A stretch of 64,000 nucleotides of DNA from Mesorhizobium sp. ES1-1 (GTDB lineage Bacteria; Pseudomonadota; Alphaproteobacteria; Rhizobiales; Rhizobiaceae): assembly GCF_020164785.1 (NCBI RefSeq), contig NZ_JAIUGX010000005.1:186001-250000 (forward strand). The letters are read 5' to 3'. Positions 53,383-61,916 of this stretch are shown piece by piece. The notes under the pieces were generated by a model, which saw only the letters and a program-made list of their open reading frames with translations, was not told the origin of the DNA and did not search any database. The position numbers and the translations under genes are program-made. Positions within the stretch are counted from its first letter, which is position 1, and each line of letters opens with the position of its first letter.

Positions 53383-54294
53383 ATGCCGTCACCGACAACC
53401 GGGCATCGCGTGGCCGTGCTTGGCACCGGCAGCATGGGCACGGCGATAGCCAAGGCTCTGATCGAGGCGGGGCACCACGTAACGGTGTGGAACCGATCGA
53501 GGGAGCGGCTGGAGGGCTTGGCCGGATGCCGCGTCGCGCAGACAGCCGGCGATGCCTGCCTAGACGCCGATGTCGCGTTCACCTGCTTTTCGAATTTTGC
53601 CGCGACCCATGATGTCTTGGAGCAACAGGACGTGGTCGACGCGCTCAGGGGCAAGGTCCTGGTGGCGATGTCTACAGCCACCCCGGACCAGGTTCATGAC
53701 CTCCAGCGCTTCGCGGAGGCGTCCGGCATCGACTATCTCGACGCCAAGATCGCGGTTACGCCGGCCCAGATCGGCGCGCCGACGGCGGTGATTTTCTTTG
53801 CCGGGCCTCAAGCCATTTTCTCCCGGATCGAACCTGTCCTAAAGGCGCTGGCGGGACGGGCGACGTTGATGGGAGAGCGCATCGATGGCGCCGTGCAGGG
53901 CGACTTCGCCTTCCTCAGCGTCTATTTCGCCGGCACGATCGGCATCCTGCACGGCGCGGCATTCTCGCGAAGTTCGGGACTGGATATCGACCAGTTCTTC
54001 AGCCTGATCCCCTGTTTCCTCGACGAGATAAACGCCCGCTCGCAATCGTTCCGGAAGATGATCCTTGCGGGCGATTATTCGGATGTTCAATCGGCCTTGA
54101 AAACGGATCTGGCCGGCGCGCGGCTGCTGGCGGACGCAACCGTGCATGCCGGAATGCAGAGGCTATTCCCGGACGCCTTGATCGACCTGATGCAGGATGC
54201 GGTCGCGCAGGGCCATGGCGATCTGGATTCGGCGGCGATGGTCGAGGCATTCGGGAAGAAGAGCCGCACGGCCGCTTGGCGCAGCGCCGTTTGA
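53383..54294 (+). CDS. NADP-dependent imine-reductase-like protein (beta-hydroxyacid dehydrogenase superfamily)
   Basis: 303 residues. The N-terminal Rossmann motif VAVLGTGSMGTAIAKAL and VTVWNRSRERLEGL are shared by 3-hydroxyisobutyrate dehydrogenases and imine reductases. The next segment YLDAKIAVTPAQIGAPTAVI lacks the GG...K active-site pattern of hydroxyacid dehydrogenases and instead resembles imine reductases (DxxIxxxPxxIG), as does VAQGHGDLDSAAMVEAF near the C-terminus. It may reduce a cyclic imine formed in amine breakdown. A hydroxyacid dehydrogenase remains the alternative. Co-transcribed with the Pot-type transporter. Confidence 0.75.
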   Translation: MPSPTTGHRVAVLGTGSMGTAIAKALIEAGHHVTVWNRSRERLEGLAGCRVAQTAGDACLDADVAFTCFSNFAATHDVLEQQDVVDALRGKVLVAMSTATPDQVHDLQRFAEASGIDYLDAKIAVTPAQIGAPTAVIFFAGPQAIFSRIEPVLKALAGRATLMGERIDGAVQGDFAFLSVYFAGTIGILHGAAFSRSSGLDIDQFFSLIPCFLDEINARSQSFRKMILAGDYSDVQSALKTDLAGARLLADATVHAGMQRLFPDALIDLMQDAVAQGHGDLDSAAMVEAFGKKSRTAAWRSAV

Positions 54295-54519
54295 ATCCTT
54301 GGCTGTCGACAAGGGAAGGGACAGTGCCGCCAAACGCCTGGAGATCGCCAATCACCACCACGTCGCCTGGTTTCCGGCCGCATCGCTGTCGGCCGCACCC
54401 TGATGGGATTCTGCAGATCCAAAATAGGTGGAGGCAGGGACGGCAATTAACGAAATTGAGAAGAACCGCGTCATTCCCGGACCCTAGGTATCCTGGCACA
54501 ATAGGTCTACGATCGTTCT

Positions 54520-56139
54520 ATGTTCCTGAGGCCAAGTGGGCGGCCCGGAACGGAATGGCAGGCCATTGGGGTCGTGGGGGCTATTGTGTCTATCAAGCGG
54601 GAGGAAATCGGCCGAGCTTTCGACAATGGAGATTTCCGCCCGCACTTTCAGCCCCTGGTCAACCTGCGGGTCGGCGACCTGCATGGTTTCGAGCTTCTCG
54701 CCAGATGGAAACATCCCGCGCGGGGATGGATTCCACCCAGCGAGTTCATACCGCTCGCGGAAAAGGACGGCTGGATCGACCGCCTGACCAAGGAATTGCT
54801 GCACTTGGCATTCTCTTCGATGGCGAAGCTGCCGGATCATTTGAACCTCTCGGTCAATATATCTCCGGTTCAGTTGCGCGGCCTCGGCTTGCCAAGGGAT
54901 ATCCAGAAAATTGCCGAGCAATCAGGGTTCTCGCTGGAACGTCTGATGGTCGAGATCACCGAGAGTGCGCTGACGGAAGACCTGAACAGTGCGCGAATGA
55001 TCGCGGCGGCCTTGAAGGCCATGGGCTGCAAGCTGGGTCTCGACGACTTTGGAACGGGCTATTCGAGCTTGACCCATCTCCAGTCGCTGCCATTCGATGA
55101 ACTCAAGATCGACCGCAGTTTCGTGGGTTCGATGGCGGAGCGCCGCGACAGCCGCAAAATCGTTGCCGCCGTCGTTGGCCTTGGACAGAGCCTCGGGCTG
55201 ATAACCGCCGCCGAAGGGGTGGAAACGCTCGAACAGGCCCAGATGCTTCAGTGGCTTGGCTGCGAGTTGGCGCAGGGTTGGTTCTATGGAAAGCCGATGC
55301 CGGCCGAGGATCTGCCGAAAACGGTGTCGGGATTTCGCGCCAAGGGCGTCGCGGCGATGTCGACGGATGTTCCGGGCCGTTTGTCCAGCCTCGATCTTCT
55401 TCCCTCGGTCCGGCTGGCGCAACTGCAGGCCGTGTATGACGGCGCACCGGTCGGACTGGCGTTTATCGGGAGGGATCTGCGCTACAAGATGCTGAACCGA
55501 CGACTGGCCCAGATGAATGGGCGCCCCTTGGAGGACCATATCGGCAACACCGTCGCGCAAACGGTCCCCGGCCTCTTCCCGCTGGTCGAAGGTTACCTTC
55601 TTCGCGCGCTGGACGGCGAAGCTATTCCCGGCGTCGAGATCACCACACCGGTGTCCGATGCCGGCGAGAGCCGGACGATCCTGTTGTCTTACGAGCCGGC
55701 GCGTGACGAAGCGGGGGAAGTGGTCGGCGTGTCCGTGGCGATCGTGGACCTGTCGCCGATCAGGCGGGCGGAGGAAGCAAGGCGTGCGGCCGAGGGGCAC
55801 TTTCGGCAGATGATGGAGTTGCTGCCTCAGATTCCGTGGATCATCGATCCGGAAGGACGCGCCCTCGATGTCAGCCAGCGATGGCTGCAAATCTCCGGCC
55901 AGACGGGCGACCAATGGACAGGTTTTGGCTGGCTGGACGCATTGCATCCCGACGATCTCAAGCCGACCTGGGACGCCATGAACGCGTCATTCAAGAGCGG
56001 CAATCCGATAGACACGGTCTTTCGCGTGCGCGGTTCTCCCGCCGACCCGTGGAGGCGGTTGCGCTCCAGAGGCGCAGCCAATGTCGGAGCGAACGGCAAG
56101 ATCATCTGCTGGTATGGCAGCCTGGAGGAGGCTGAATGA
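54520..56139 (+). CDS. EAL-domain cyclic-di-GMP phosphodiesterase with two C-terminal PAS domains
   Basis: 539 residues. The EAL domain spans about 20-275, with catalytic-site motifs intact: ELLAR (EAL position), MVEITESA, LDDFGTGYSSL and AEGVET. PAS domains follow at about 305-415 and 425-535, the second ending in a PAC-like GKIICWYGSLEEAE right at the stop. EAL first and PAS last is the reverse of the common PAS-GGDEF-EAL order, and the chain stops where a histidine kinase or GGDEF domain often follows. No membrane segment, so cytoplasmic. The ATG at 54520 lacks a clear Shine-Dalgarno; a GTG near 54586 is an alternative. The 225-base gap before it shows no recognisable feature. Confidence 0.82.
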   Translation: MFLRPSGRPGTEWQAIGVVGAIVSIKREEIGRAFDNGDFRPHFQPLVNLRVGDLHGFELLARWKHPARGWIPPSEFIPLAEKDGWIDRLTKELLHLAFSSMAKLPDHLNLSVNISPVQLRGLGLPRDIQKIAEQSGFSLERLMVEITESALTEDLNSARMIAAALKAMGCKLGLDDFGTGYSSLTHLQSLPFDELKIDRSFVGSMAERRDSRKIVAAVVGLGQSLGLITAAEGVETLEQAQMLQWLGCELAQGWFYGKPMPAEDLPKTVSGFRAKGVAAMSTDVPGRLSSLDLLPSVRLAQLQAVYDGAPVGLAFIGRDLRYKMLNRRLAQMNGRPLEDHIGNTVAQTVPGLFPLVEGYLLRALDGEAIPGVEITTPVSDAGESRTILLSYEPARDEAGEVVGVSVAIVDLSPIRRAEEARRAAEGHFRQMMELLPQIPWIIDPEGRALDVSQRWLQISGQTGDQWTGFGWLDALHPDDLKPTWDAMNASFKSGNPIDTVFRVRGSPADPWRRLRSRGAANVGANGKIICWYGSLEEAE

Positions 56140-56169
56140 AAAGCTGGCCCCTTCAGGTGCCGCCGACCA

Positions 56170-56598
56170 TTACACCGCCCCGCGCAGCGGATTGATGATC
56201 GGGATGTCGAAAAAATCCTTCTCATTGTCGGTGACGACGGTGCAGCCATGAGTCTCGGCGACGGCGGCGATGATCATGTCGAGCCCACTGCGCGGCCGAC
56301 CCCGAGCCTTGCCGTCCGCCATCAACCGCGCCCAGATCAGGCCGGCATTCTCGTCGAAAGCCAGCACGCGGCCCGCGAACAGCGCCTGAGGGCCCTCCGG
56401 CCCGGAAAACCAAGCGTCGAGGCTATCGCGGCGCTTGCCGGCCGGCTTCTCCAGAACTCCCCGGCGGATTTCGGCGACCGTCAGCGACGCAACAAAAAGA
56501 TCCTCGTCGGCCTGTTCGCTCATCCAGGCGAGCAGGGAGTCCGAAGGGGCCGGTTTCGCAATGTCGCTGATGATGTTGATATCGAGAAGGTAGCGCAT
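56170..56598 (-). CDS. vapC: PIN-domain toxin (VapC type)
   Basis: 142-residue PIN-domain ribonuclease. The acidic metal-binding residues appear in order: Asp in YLLDINIISDI, Glu in LTVAEIRRG, Asp in SGLDMIIAAVAE and TDNEKDF near the C-terminus. Where most VapC proteins read LLDTNVIS, the Thr/Asn pair here is Ile-Asn. The ATG at 56598 shares a base with the stop of the antitoxin gene (TGATG). As part of a toxin-antitoxin pair it would cleave RNA (often initiator tRNA) when the antitoxin is lost. Confidence 0.87.
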   Translation of the reverse strand: MRYLLDINIISDIAKPAPSDSLLAWMSEQADEDLFVASLTVAEIRRGVLEKPAGKRRDSLDAWFSGPEGPQALFAGRVLAFDENAGLIWARLMADGKARGRPRSGLDMIIAAVAETHGCTVVTDNEKDFFDIPIINPLRGAV

Positions 56599-56897
56599 CA
56601 AAAACGGACCTTACGTCCTTCCTCGCTGGAGCGGGTCAGATCGAGACCTGCGCCCACGAGGGGAGAGCGGCGAAGCGCGGCCAGGATGCCGCCCTTCCTT
56701 GGTGGCTCGCCGGTGACGATTTGACTGACCGCCGCGCGGAGACGCGAAGCCTCGGGACCGTCTTCGGCGAGGCGGCGCGCCAGCGATCTGATGAATTCGC
56801 GGTCGGCATCGCGACCCAGAACCTCGAAGCGCGCGAGTCCGCGCTCGCCGAGGCGGGATCGATAATTCTGTATCGCGCGCTTCTGCGAACTGCTCAT
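56598..56897 (-). CDS. Antitoxin of the PIN toxin (VapB-like)
   Basis: 99-residue protein directly upstream of, and overlapping, the PIN toxin. The N-terminal part (QKRAIQNYRSRLGERGLARF) could form a ribbon-helix-helix-like DNA-binding region, and the C-terminal 30 residues are basic and probably wrap the toxin. I do not recognise a named family with certainty; the call rests on gene order, size and overlap. Start at 56897 has GGAG 6 bases upstream; an ATG two codons earlier (56903) lacks spacing. Confidence 0.72.
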   Translation of the reverse strand: MSSSQKRAIQNYRSRLGERGLARFEVLGRDADREFIRSLARRLAEDGPEASRLRAAVSQIVTGEPPRKGGILAALRRSPLVGAGLDLTRSSEEGRKVRF

Positions 56898-56994
56898 GAC
56901 CATCTCCAGACTATGTCCTGTAATATAGCCAGATGGCGCGTCTTGCCAAGTCCGCGGCTGGGTGAGGGCGACCTGGCATCGGCCTGCGTCAACG

Positions 56995-58377
56995 CTAAGG
57001 TCGGTTTGGACCGGCGCCCGTCGCCCGCACCAGGAAATCGAAGAATTTGGGGTCCGAGGCCCAGGCGACGTTGACGCGGATGCCTCGCTTCGTCGGTTGA
57101 CGCTCCGGCGAAAAGACGGTGCCCGGCGCGATGAAGATCCCTTCGCGGGCGCCCTCGCGGGCAAGCGCGATATCATCGATATGATCTGGCAGTTCGAGGT
57201 AGACGTAATAGCCGCCGGTCGGCTCGGCAAAAAGCTTGAGGCCCGTCTTCTGCAGGCGGGGGACGACCGCCTCCGTCGCCTGGCGCACGCGTTGGGCGAG
57301 CCGCTTCAGGTGGCGCCGGTAGTGGCCTTCGCTGATCAGCCCATGGATCAACCGCTCGATATGTCCCGAACTGTTGACGGTGGTCAGCATCTTCAACTCG
57401 GCCAGCGAGGCGATCAGGTCGGGACGCGCCGCGATGTAACCGCAGCGCAGGCTGGCCGACAGCGTTTTGGCGAAGGTGCGCACGCAAATGACGTTGCGCA
57501 ACTGGTCGAGCGGAGCCAGGCCCACGCCATGTACCGTCGGCAGATCGATGAACGGATCGTCCTCGACCACCAGCATGTCATATCGCGAAGCGATGGTCAG
57601 GATCGCATGGGCTGTGGGAAGGTTGGTCGAGCTGCCGGTCGGATTGTGCGCCAGCGACTGGGTGAAGAAAATCTTGGGCCGCTCGCGCTCTGCCTTTTGG
57701 GCGAGGTCTTCGGGGTCCGGGCCGTTGGCGGTCCTTCGCACGCCCACCATGCGGACCTGGGCCAGCTTCAGCTTGGCGAACAACGGATAATAGCCGGGGT
57801 CGTCGACCAGCACGGTGTCGCCGGCGACCAGGAAGCGGCGGATGATCAGGTCGAGCGCGTGATTGGCGCCGAATGTGAGCAGGATCTGCTCGGGCGTCGC
57901 CTGGATCTCGCGCTCCATCAGGTCGAAGGCAAGCCGCTCGCGCAGTGCGGGCAGGCCCATTGCCGAGCCGTATCCGTCGCTGCTGGAGCGGTGGTTCCTG
58001 CCCAGCAGGCCGAGATGGCGCCGCACCTCCGATTCCTCCATCCACGATGCCGGCGGGCGGCCATCGCCGACCCGGATGGAGAAGCTCTCCTCCAGTTGCG
58101 CGTTGAGCAGCGAGGCGATGTCGACGGCCTCGGCCACGTGCAGCGGACGCTCGCCGGGCCGCTGCCGGGGGCGTTCGGCCACGGTGAAGCCGGCACCCGG
58201 CCGGGAGAGTGCAATGCCGGCGGAGACCAGACGGTCATAGGCATCGACGATCGTGTTCTTGGAGACGTCGAACTGGCCGGCGGCCTTGCGGATCGACGGC
58301 AGCTTGGCGCCGGCGGCGAGAGAGCCGGCATCGATGCGCCTCCTGATCTCGTTGGCCACGGCCTCGGCGCGCGTCAT
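56995..58377 (-). CDS. MocR-type transcriptional regulator (GntR HTH fused to aminotransferase fold)
   Basis: 460 residues. The N-terminal winged HTH (about 1-70) has KLPSIRKAAGQFDVSKNTIV and DAYDRLVSAG, typical of GntR/MocR. The C-terminal class I aminotransferase-like domain keeps the PLP lysine in RTFAKTLSASLRCGY and ILLTFGANHALDLI. Such regulators sense PLP adducts or amino compounds, although many use the domain only as a sensor. It is divergent from the HMG-CoA reductase operon, 141 bases apart, and probably controls it through the repeats in between. Confidence 0.9.
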   Translation of the reverse strand: MTRAEAVANEIRRRIDAGSLAAGAKLPSIRKAAGQFDVSKNTIVDAYDRLVSAGIALSRPGAGFTVAERPRQRPGERPLHVAEAVDIASLLNAQLEESFSIRVGDGRPPASWMEESEVRRHLGLLGRNHRSSSDGYGSAMGLPALRERLAFDLMEREIQATPEQILLTFGANHALDLIIRRFLVAGDTVLVDDPGYYPLFAKLKLAQVRMVGVRRTANGPDPEDLAQKAERERPKIFFTQSLAHNPTGSSTNLPTAHAILTIASRYDMLVVEDDPFIDLPTVHGVGLAPLDQLRNVICVRTFAKTLSASLRCGYIAARPDLIASLAELKMLTTVNSSGHIERLIHGLISEGHYRRHLKRLAQRVRQATEAVVPRLQKTGLKLFAEPTGGYYVYLELPDHIDDIALAREGAREGIFIAPGTVFSPERQPTKRGIRVNVAWASDPKFFDFLVRATGAGPNRP

Positions 58378-58414
58378 CCTCGCTCCCTATTCGCGGTGTG
58401 CCCAGAAATGAGCT

Positions 58415-58467
58415 GGTACAGTTACCGACTGTTTCTCAAAACCGTACCTTGTCTGATGGTATCAGTT
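58415..58467. promoter_or_regulatory. Candidate MocR binding repeats in the divergent promoter
   Basis: GGTACAGTT (58415-58423) and GGTATCAGTT (58458-58467) are near-identical direct repeats with starts 43 bases apart, and GTACC (58444-58448) is an inverted half-site between them. Direct plus inverted GGTAC-type half-sites are characteristic of MocR/GntR operators. Together they occupy most of the 141-base gap between the regulator and the HMG-CoA reductase gene. Confidence 0.6.
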
Positions 58468-58518
58468 GGGCGATAGGTCGCTCAACAAGAAAAGTGCATT
58501 CGCAGGGAGGCGACGGTC

Positions 58519-59838
58519 ATGGGAGCAGTCTTGGGCGGCGTCGAGCCGCGACTGAATTCCCGCATCGAGAAGTTTCGCGCCTTGTCGCCGGCCGATCGCC
58601 TGGCGACGATCGGCGATGCCGCAGGGCTTGCGCAAACCGACCTCGATGCGCTGCGCGGAGGCGGCGTCCTGCCGCTCAACCTTGCCGACGGCATGATCGA
58701 GAATGTGGTCGGCACGTTCGAGATACCACTCGGCGTCGCCACCAATTTCACCATCAACGGCCGCGACTATCTGATCCCGATGGCGGTGGAGGAACCCTCC
58801 GTCGTCGCCGCCGCGTCCTACATGGCGCGCATCGCCCGCGGCTGCGGCGGGTTCGAAACCTCGAGCACTGCGCCTGTCATGCGGGCGCAGGTGCAGATAC
58901 TGGGCCTCTCCGACCCGCATGGCGCGCGCGTCCGGCTGCTCGCGGGGCGCGACGAGATCGTGGCCGCGGCCAACGAAAAGGACCGCATCCTGGTCGGGCT
59001 CGGCGGCGGTTGCCGCGACATCGAGGTGCAGGTCTTCGAAGACACTCCCGTTGGGCCGATGGTGGTGCTGCATCTGCTTGTCGACGTGCGCGACGCGATG
59101 GGGGCCAACACGGTCAACACCATGGCCGAGGCGGTCGCGCCGATGATCGAGCGCCTATCCGGCGGCGTGGTCCGGTTGCGCATCCTTTCCAATCTGGCCG
59201 ATCTGCGCCTGGCGCGTGCCCGGGTCCGACTGACGCCGGAAGCGCTTGCGACCAAGGACTTCACCGGGGAGCGCATGGCCACCGGCATTGTCGAGGCCTG
59301 CGCGCTGGCGCTGGTCGATCCCTATCGCGCGGCCACGCACAACAAGGGCATCATGAACGGCATCGATCCGGTCGTGGTCGCGACCGGCAATGACTGGCGC
59401 GCGATCGAGGCCGGGGCCCATGCCTGGGCGGCGCGCGGCGGGCGCTACACGTCGCTCAGCCACTGGGAACTCGATGCCGGCGGCGCGCTTGTCGGCACGC
59501 TGGAAATGCCGATGGCGCTCGGCCTGGTCGGCGGCGCCACCAAGACGCATCCGGCGGCACGCGCCGCGCTGAAAGTGCTTGCTGTGAAGACCGCGCAGGA
59601 GCTTGCCGAGGTCGCCGTTGCGGTCGGTCTCGCACAGAACATGGCGGCGCTGCGCGCGCTTGCTACCGAGGGCATACAGCGCGGCCACATGGCGCTTCAT
59701 GCGCGCAACATCGCGATCGTGGCGGGAGCCGTCGGCGAGGATGTGGACAAGGTAGCGATGGAGCTCGCGGCCAATCATGACGTCCGCGTCGACCGCGCCA
59801 GGGAGATCCTGGCGAGACTGAGCAAAGAGAAGGCCTGA
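58519..59838 (+). CDS. mvaA: Hydroxymethylglutaryl-CoA reductase, class II (degradative type)
   Basis: 439 residues, very similar along its length to Pseudomonas mevalonii HMG-CoA reductase. Catalytic residues are visible: Glu in [14 protein letters not shown] (about 91-92), K276 in [12 protein letters not shown], Asp in ATGNDW (292) and His in [12 protein letters not shown]. In P. mevalonii this enzyme works oxidatively, turning mevalonate, CoA and NAD into HMG-CoA during growth on mevalonate. Alphaproteobacteria usually make isoprenoids by the non-mevalonate route, so a catabolic role is likely here. Start at 58519 has GGGAGG upstream. Three bases separate it from the ABC permease gene. Confidence 0.92.
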   Translation: MGAVLGGVEPRLNSRIEKFRALSPADRLATIGDAAGLAQTDLDALRGGGVLPLNLADGMIENVVGTFEIPLGVATNFTINGRDYLIPMAVEEPSVVAAASYMARIARGCGGFETSSTAPVMRAQVQILGLSDPHGARVRLLAGRDEIVAAANEKDRILVGLGGGCRDIEVQVFEDTPVGPMVVLHLLVDVRDAMGANTVNTMAEAVAPMIERLSGGVVRLRILSNLADLRLARARVRLTPEALATKDFTGERMATGIVEACALALVDPYRAATHNKGIMNGIDPVVVATGNDWRAIEAGAHAWAARGGRYTSLSHWELDAGGALVGTLEMPMALGLVGGATKTHPAARAALKVLAVKTAQELAEVAVAVGLAQNMAALRALATEGIQRGHMALHARNIAIVAGAVGEDVDKVAMELAANHDVRVDRAREILARLSKEKA

Positions 59839-59841
59839 GCG

Positions 59842-60846
59842 GTGAGCGAAGCGACCGCAAACCCGGGACCGCGCCTGCCCACCCTGCTGAAAAGCCAGGA
59901 AGGCATCGTCCTGGCGCTGGCGGTGCTGGCCTTCGCTCTGTTTTCGTTCCTGCTGCCGTCCTTCTTCAGCGCCGGCAACCTCCTGGCTCTCGTGCGCAGC
60001 GTCTCGATCCTCGGCATCCTTGCGCTCGGCATGGCGCTGGTGGTCATAGCCAGGGGCATCGACGTGTCGCTGATCGCCACCATGGTGGTTTCGGTGTCCT
60101 GGGCGTTCGTGATCGCGCGCTCGGGTTATTCACTCGAGTTCGCGCTGCTGATCGGCGCCTTGTTCGCCATCACCGCCGGCGTGCTCATCGGCTCGCTGAT
60201 CGCCTTCGGCGAGGTGGCGCCCATCTTCGCGACGCTGGCCGCCGGCTCGGTCATCTACGGCCTGGGCAGGACCTTCTTCTTTACGCTGGAGATGCAGAAC
60301 GTGCCGCCTGGCGCCGGATGGTTCTCGCTGATCGGCAAGGGCCGCGTCCTTGGCGTCCCGGTCACCGTGGTGGCTTTCGCGGCGCTCTGCCTCGTGCTCC
60401 ATCTCGTGCTCAGCCGCACGCGGTTCGGCTGGCAGATCTATGCGATGGGCAACAATCCGGCCGCCGCCAAGATCACGGGCATCGCCTATCGGCCGATGGT
60501 CGTCGCGCAATATGCCATCAGCGCCCTGATCGCCTATGGGGCGGGACTGATTCTTGCCTCGTCGGCTTCGGCGATCAATGCCCGGCTTTTCAACTCGACG
60601 ATGATCTACGACATCCTGCTGGTCGTGGTGTTGGGCGGGATCGGCCTCAATGGCGGCCACGGCAAGGTCCGCAATGTCATCCTGGGCACGGTCTTCGTCG
60701 GCATCCTGCTCAACGGCATGACGATCATGAACATCGACTACACGATCCAGAACCTGGTCAAGGGCGTGGTCCTGCTTCTGGCCATCGTCATCGATTCCCT
60801 CGTCAACCCGCGCGACGAGCAGACATCCCAGCAAGGGGATCTCTGA
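59842..60846 (+). CDS. ABC transporter permease, ribose/CUT2 type
   Basis: 334-residue permease of the BPD_transp_2 class with 8-10 hydrophobic helices. GILALGMALVVIARGIDVSL and GNNPAAAKITGIAYRPMVVA are typical of RbsC-like subunits. It starts at a GTG 3 bases after the HMG-CoA reductase stop, so the two are co-translated. The second permease of the pair is the fused gene at 61917. Known substrates are sugars and related polyhydroxy compounds, plus AI-2; HMG-CoA reductase next door suggests mevalonate as a candidate. Confidence 0.88.
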   Translation: MSEATANPGPRLPTLLKSQEGIVLALAVLAFALFSFLLPSFFSAGNLLALVRSVSILGILALGMALVVIARGIDVSLIATMVVSVSWAFVIARSGYSLEFALLIGALFAITAGVLIGSLIAFGEVAPIFATLAAGSVIYGLGRTFFFTLEMQNVPPGAGWFSLIGKGRVLGVPVTVVAFAALCLVLHLVLSRTRFGWQIYAMGNNPAAAKITGIAYRPMVVAQYAISALIAYGAGLILASSASAINARLFNSTMIYDILLVVVLGGIGLNGGHGKVRNVILGTVFVGILLNGMTIMNIDYTIQNLVKGVVLLLAIVIDSLVNPRDEQTSQQGDL

Positions 60847-60884
60847 GGAGCCAATTTCAACATCAACTGCAATGGGAGGAAACC

Positions 60885-61901
60885 ATGCGACTTCTGAAGA
60901 CAACAAGATGGCTGGCCGTGGCCTGCATCGCGCTTACCGGGATCGTCACGGCGAGCGCGCAGGACAAGGGCCTAGAGAATCCGCGCTCGACCACGTTCCG
61001 CAAGACGCTTGAAGGCAAGAAGGTCGTCTTCCTGCCGCTGTCGATGGGCTTCGACCTGACGGAAGGCTGGGCGGCGGTGATGCGGCAGCAGGCCAAGCGC
61101 CTGAACTACAGTTTCGAGATTCGCGACCCGGCCTGGAGCACCGATGCCGGCACCAAGGCGCTGCAGTCACTGATCAGCGAAAAGCCCGATCTGATCGTCG
61201 CGCACAACCCGGACATCCAGTCCTACGCCCGGCTGCTGGCGCAGGCGCAGGCGGCCGGCATCAAGGTGGTGCAGATCAATCTGGAATCGAACACGCAGAC
61301 CGATTCCTATGTCGGCGCCGACTGGACCGAGATCGGCGAGCAGGCGGCTCAGGCCGTGGTCGACAAGTGCAGCCCCGGCAAGGGCGTATCGACCAAAGTC
61401 GCCATCGACACCGGTGTTCCGACAGCAGCCTCGGACGTCTTCCAGCTCGACGGCATCTACCGCGTGCTGAACCAGCATCCCGACATCCAGGTCGTGTCGC
61501 AGCAGGCCACAGAATATAATCCGGAGAAGGCGCGGTCGATCATGGACACGGTGCTGCAGCAGCATCCGGACCTGTGTGGCGCCATCGGCATCTGGGACAA
61601 TCAGGACACCGGCACGGCGTCGGCCATCCAGCAGGCCGGCAAGGGCGGCCAGGTGTTCCTGGTGACCAGCGGCGGCGGCAACAAGGTGGGCTGCGAGAAT
61701 GTCGAGAACGGCCTCTTCAACCTCTACATCAGCTATAACGTGCCGCTGCAGGGCGAAATCCTGAATGCGGAAATCGCGCGGTTGCTACTGTCCGACAGCG
61801 CCGCGGGAGAGACCAAGACGCTGTACTTCAATCCGCTCACCCAGATCACCAAGGCCAATGTCAACCAGCGCAATTGCTGGACCCTGGACGATCTGAAGTA
61901 A
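60885..61901 (+). CDS. ABC transporter substrate-binding protein, sugar (Peripla_BP_4) type
   Basis: 338-residue periplasmic binding protein. Signal peptide TTRWLAVACIALTGIVTASA with cleavage before QDKGLEN; the mature chain has LIVAHNPDIQSYARLLAQA, GIKVVQINLESNTQTDSYVG and LCGAIGIWDNQDTGTASAI, as in ribose-binding-protein-like sensors. Start ATG at 60885 has a strong GGGAGGAA Shine-Dalgarno. Genes for permeases lie on both sides; the ATPase is not in the window and may follow the last gene. Confidence 0.87.
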   Translation: MRLLKTTRWLAVACIALTGIVTASAQDKGLENPRSTTFRKTLEGKKVVFLPLSMGFDLTEGWAAVMRQQAKRLNYSFEIRDPAWSTDAGTKALQSLISEKPDLIVAHNPDIQSYARLLAQAQAAGIKVVQINLESNTQTDSYVGADWTEIGEQAAQAVVDKCSPGKGVSTKVAIDTGVPTAASDVFQLDGIYRVLNQHPDIQVVSQQATEYNPEKARSIMDTVLQQHPDLCGAIGIWDNQDTGTASAIQQAGKGGQVFLVTSGGGNKVGCENVENGLFNLYISYNVPLQGEILNAEIARLLLSDSAAGETKTLYFNPLTQITKANVNQRNCWTLDDLK

Positions 61902-61916
61902 CGGACAACGGAACCG

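Noticed and set aside
54295..54519. TGGCAC at about 54490 as a fifth sigma-54 promoter
   Set aside because: TGGCAC is present, but the correctly spaced TTGC element is absent.
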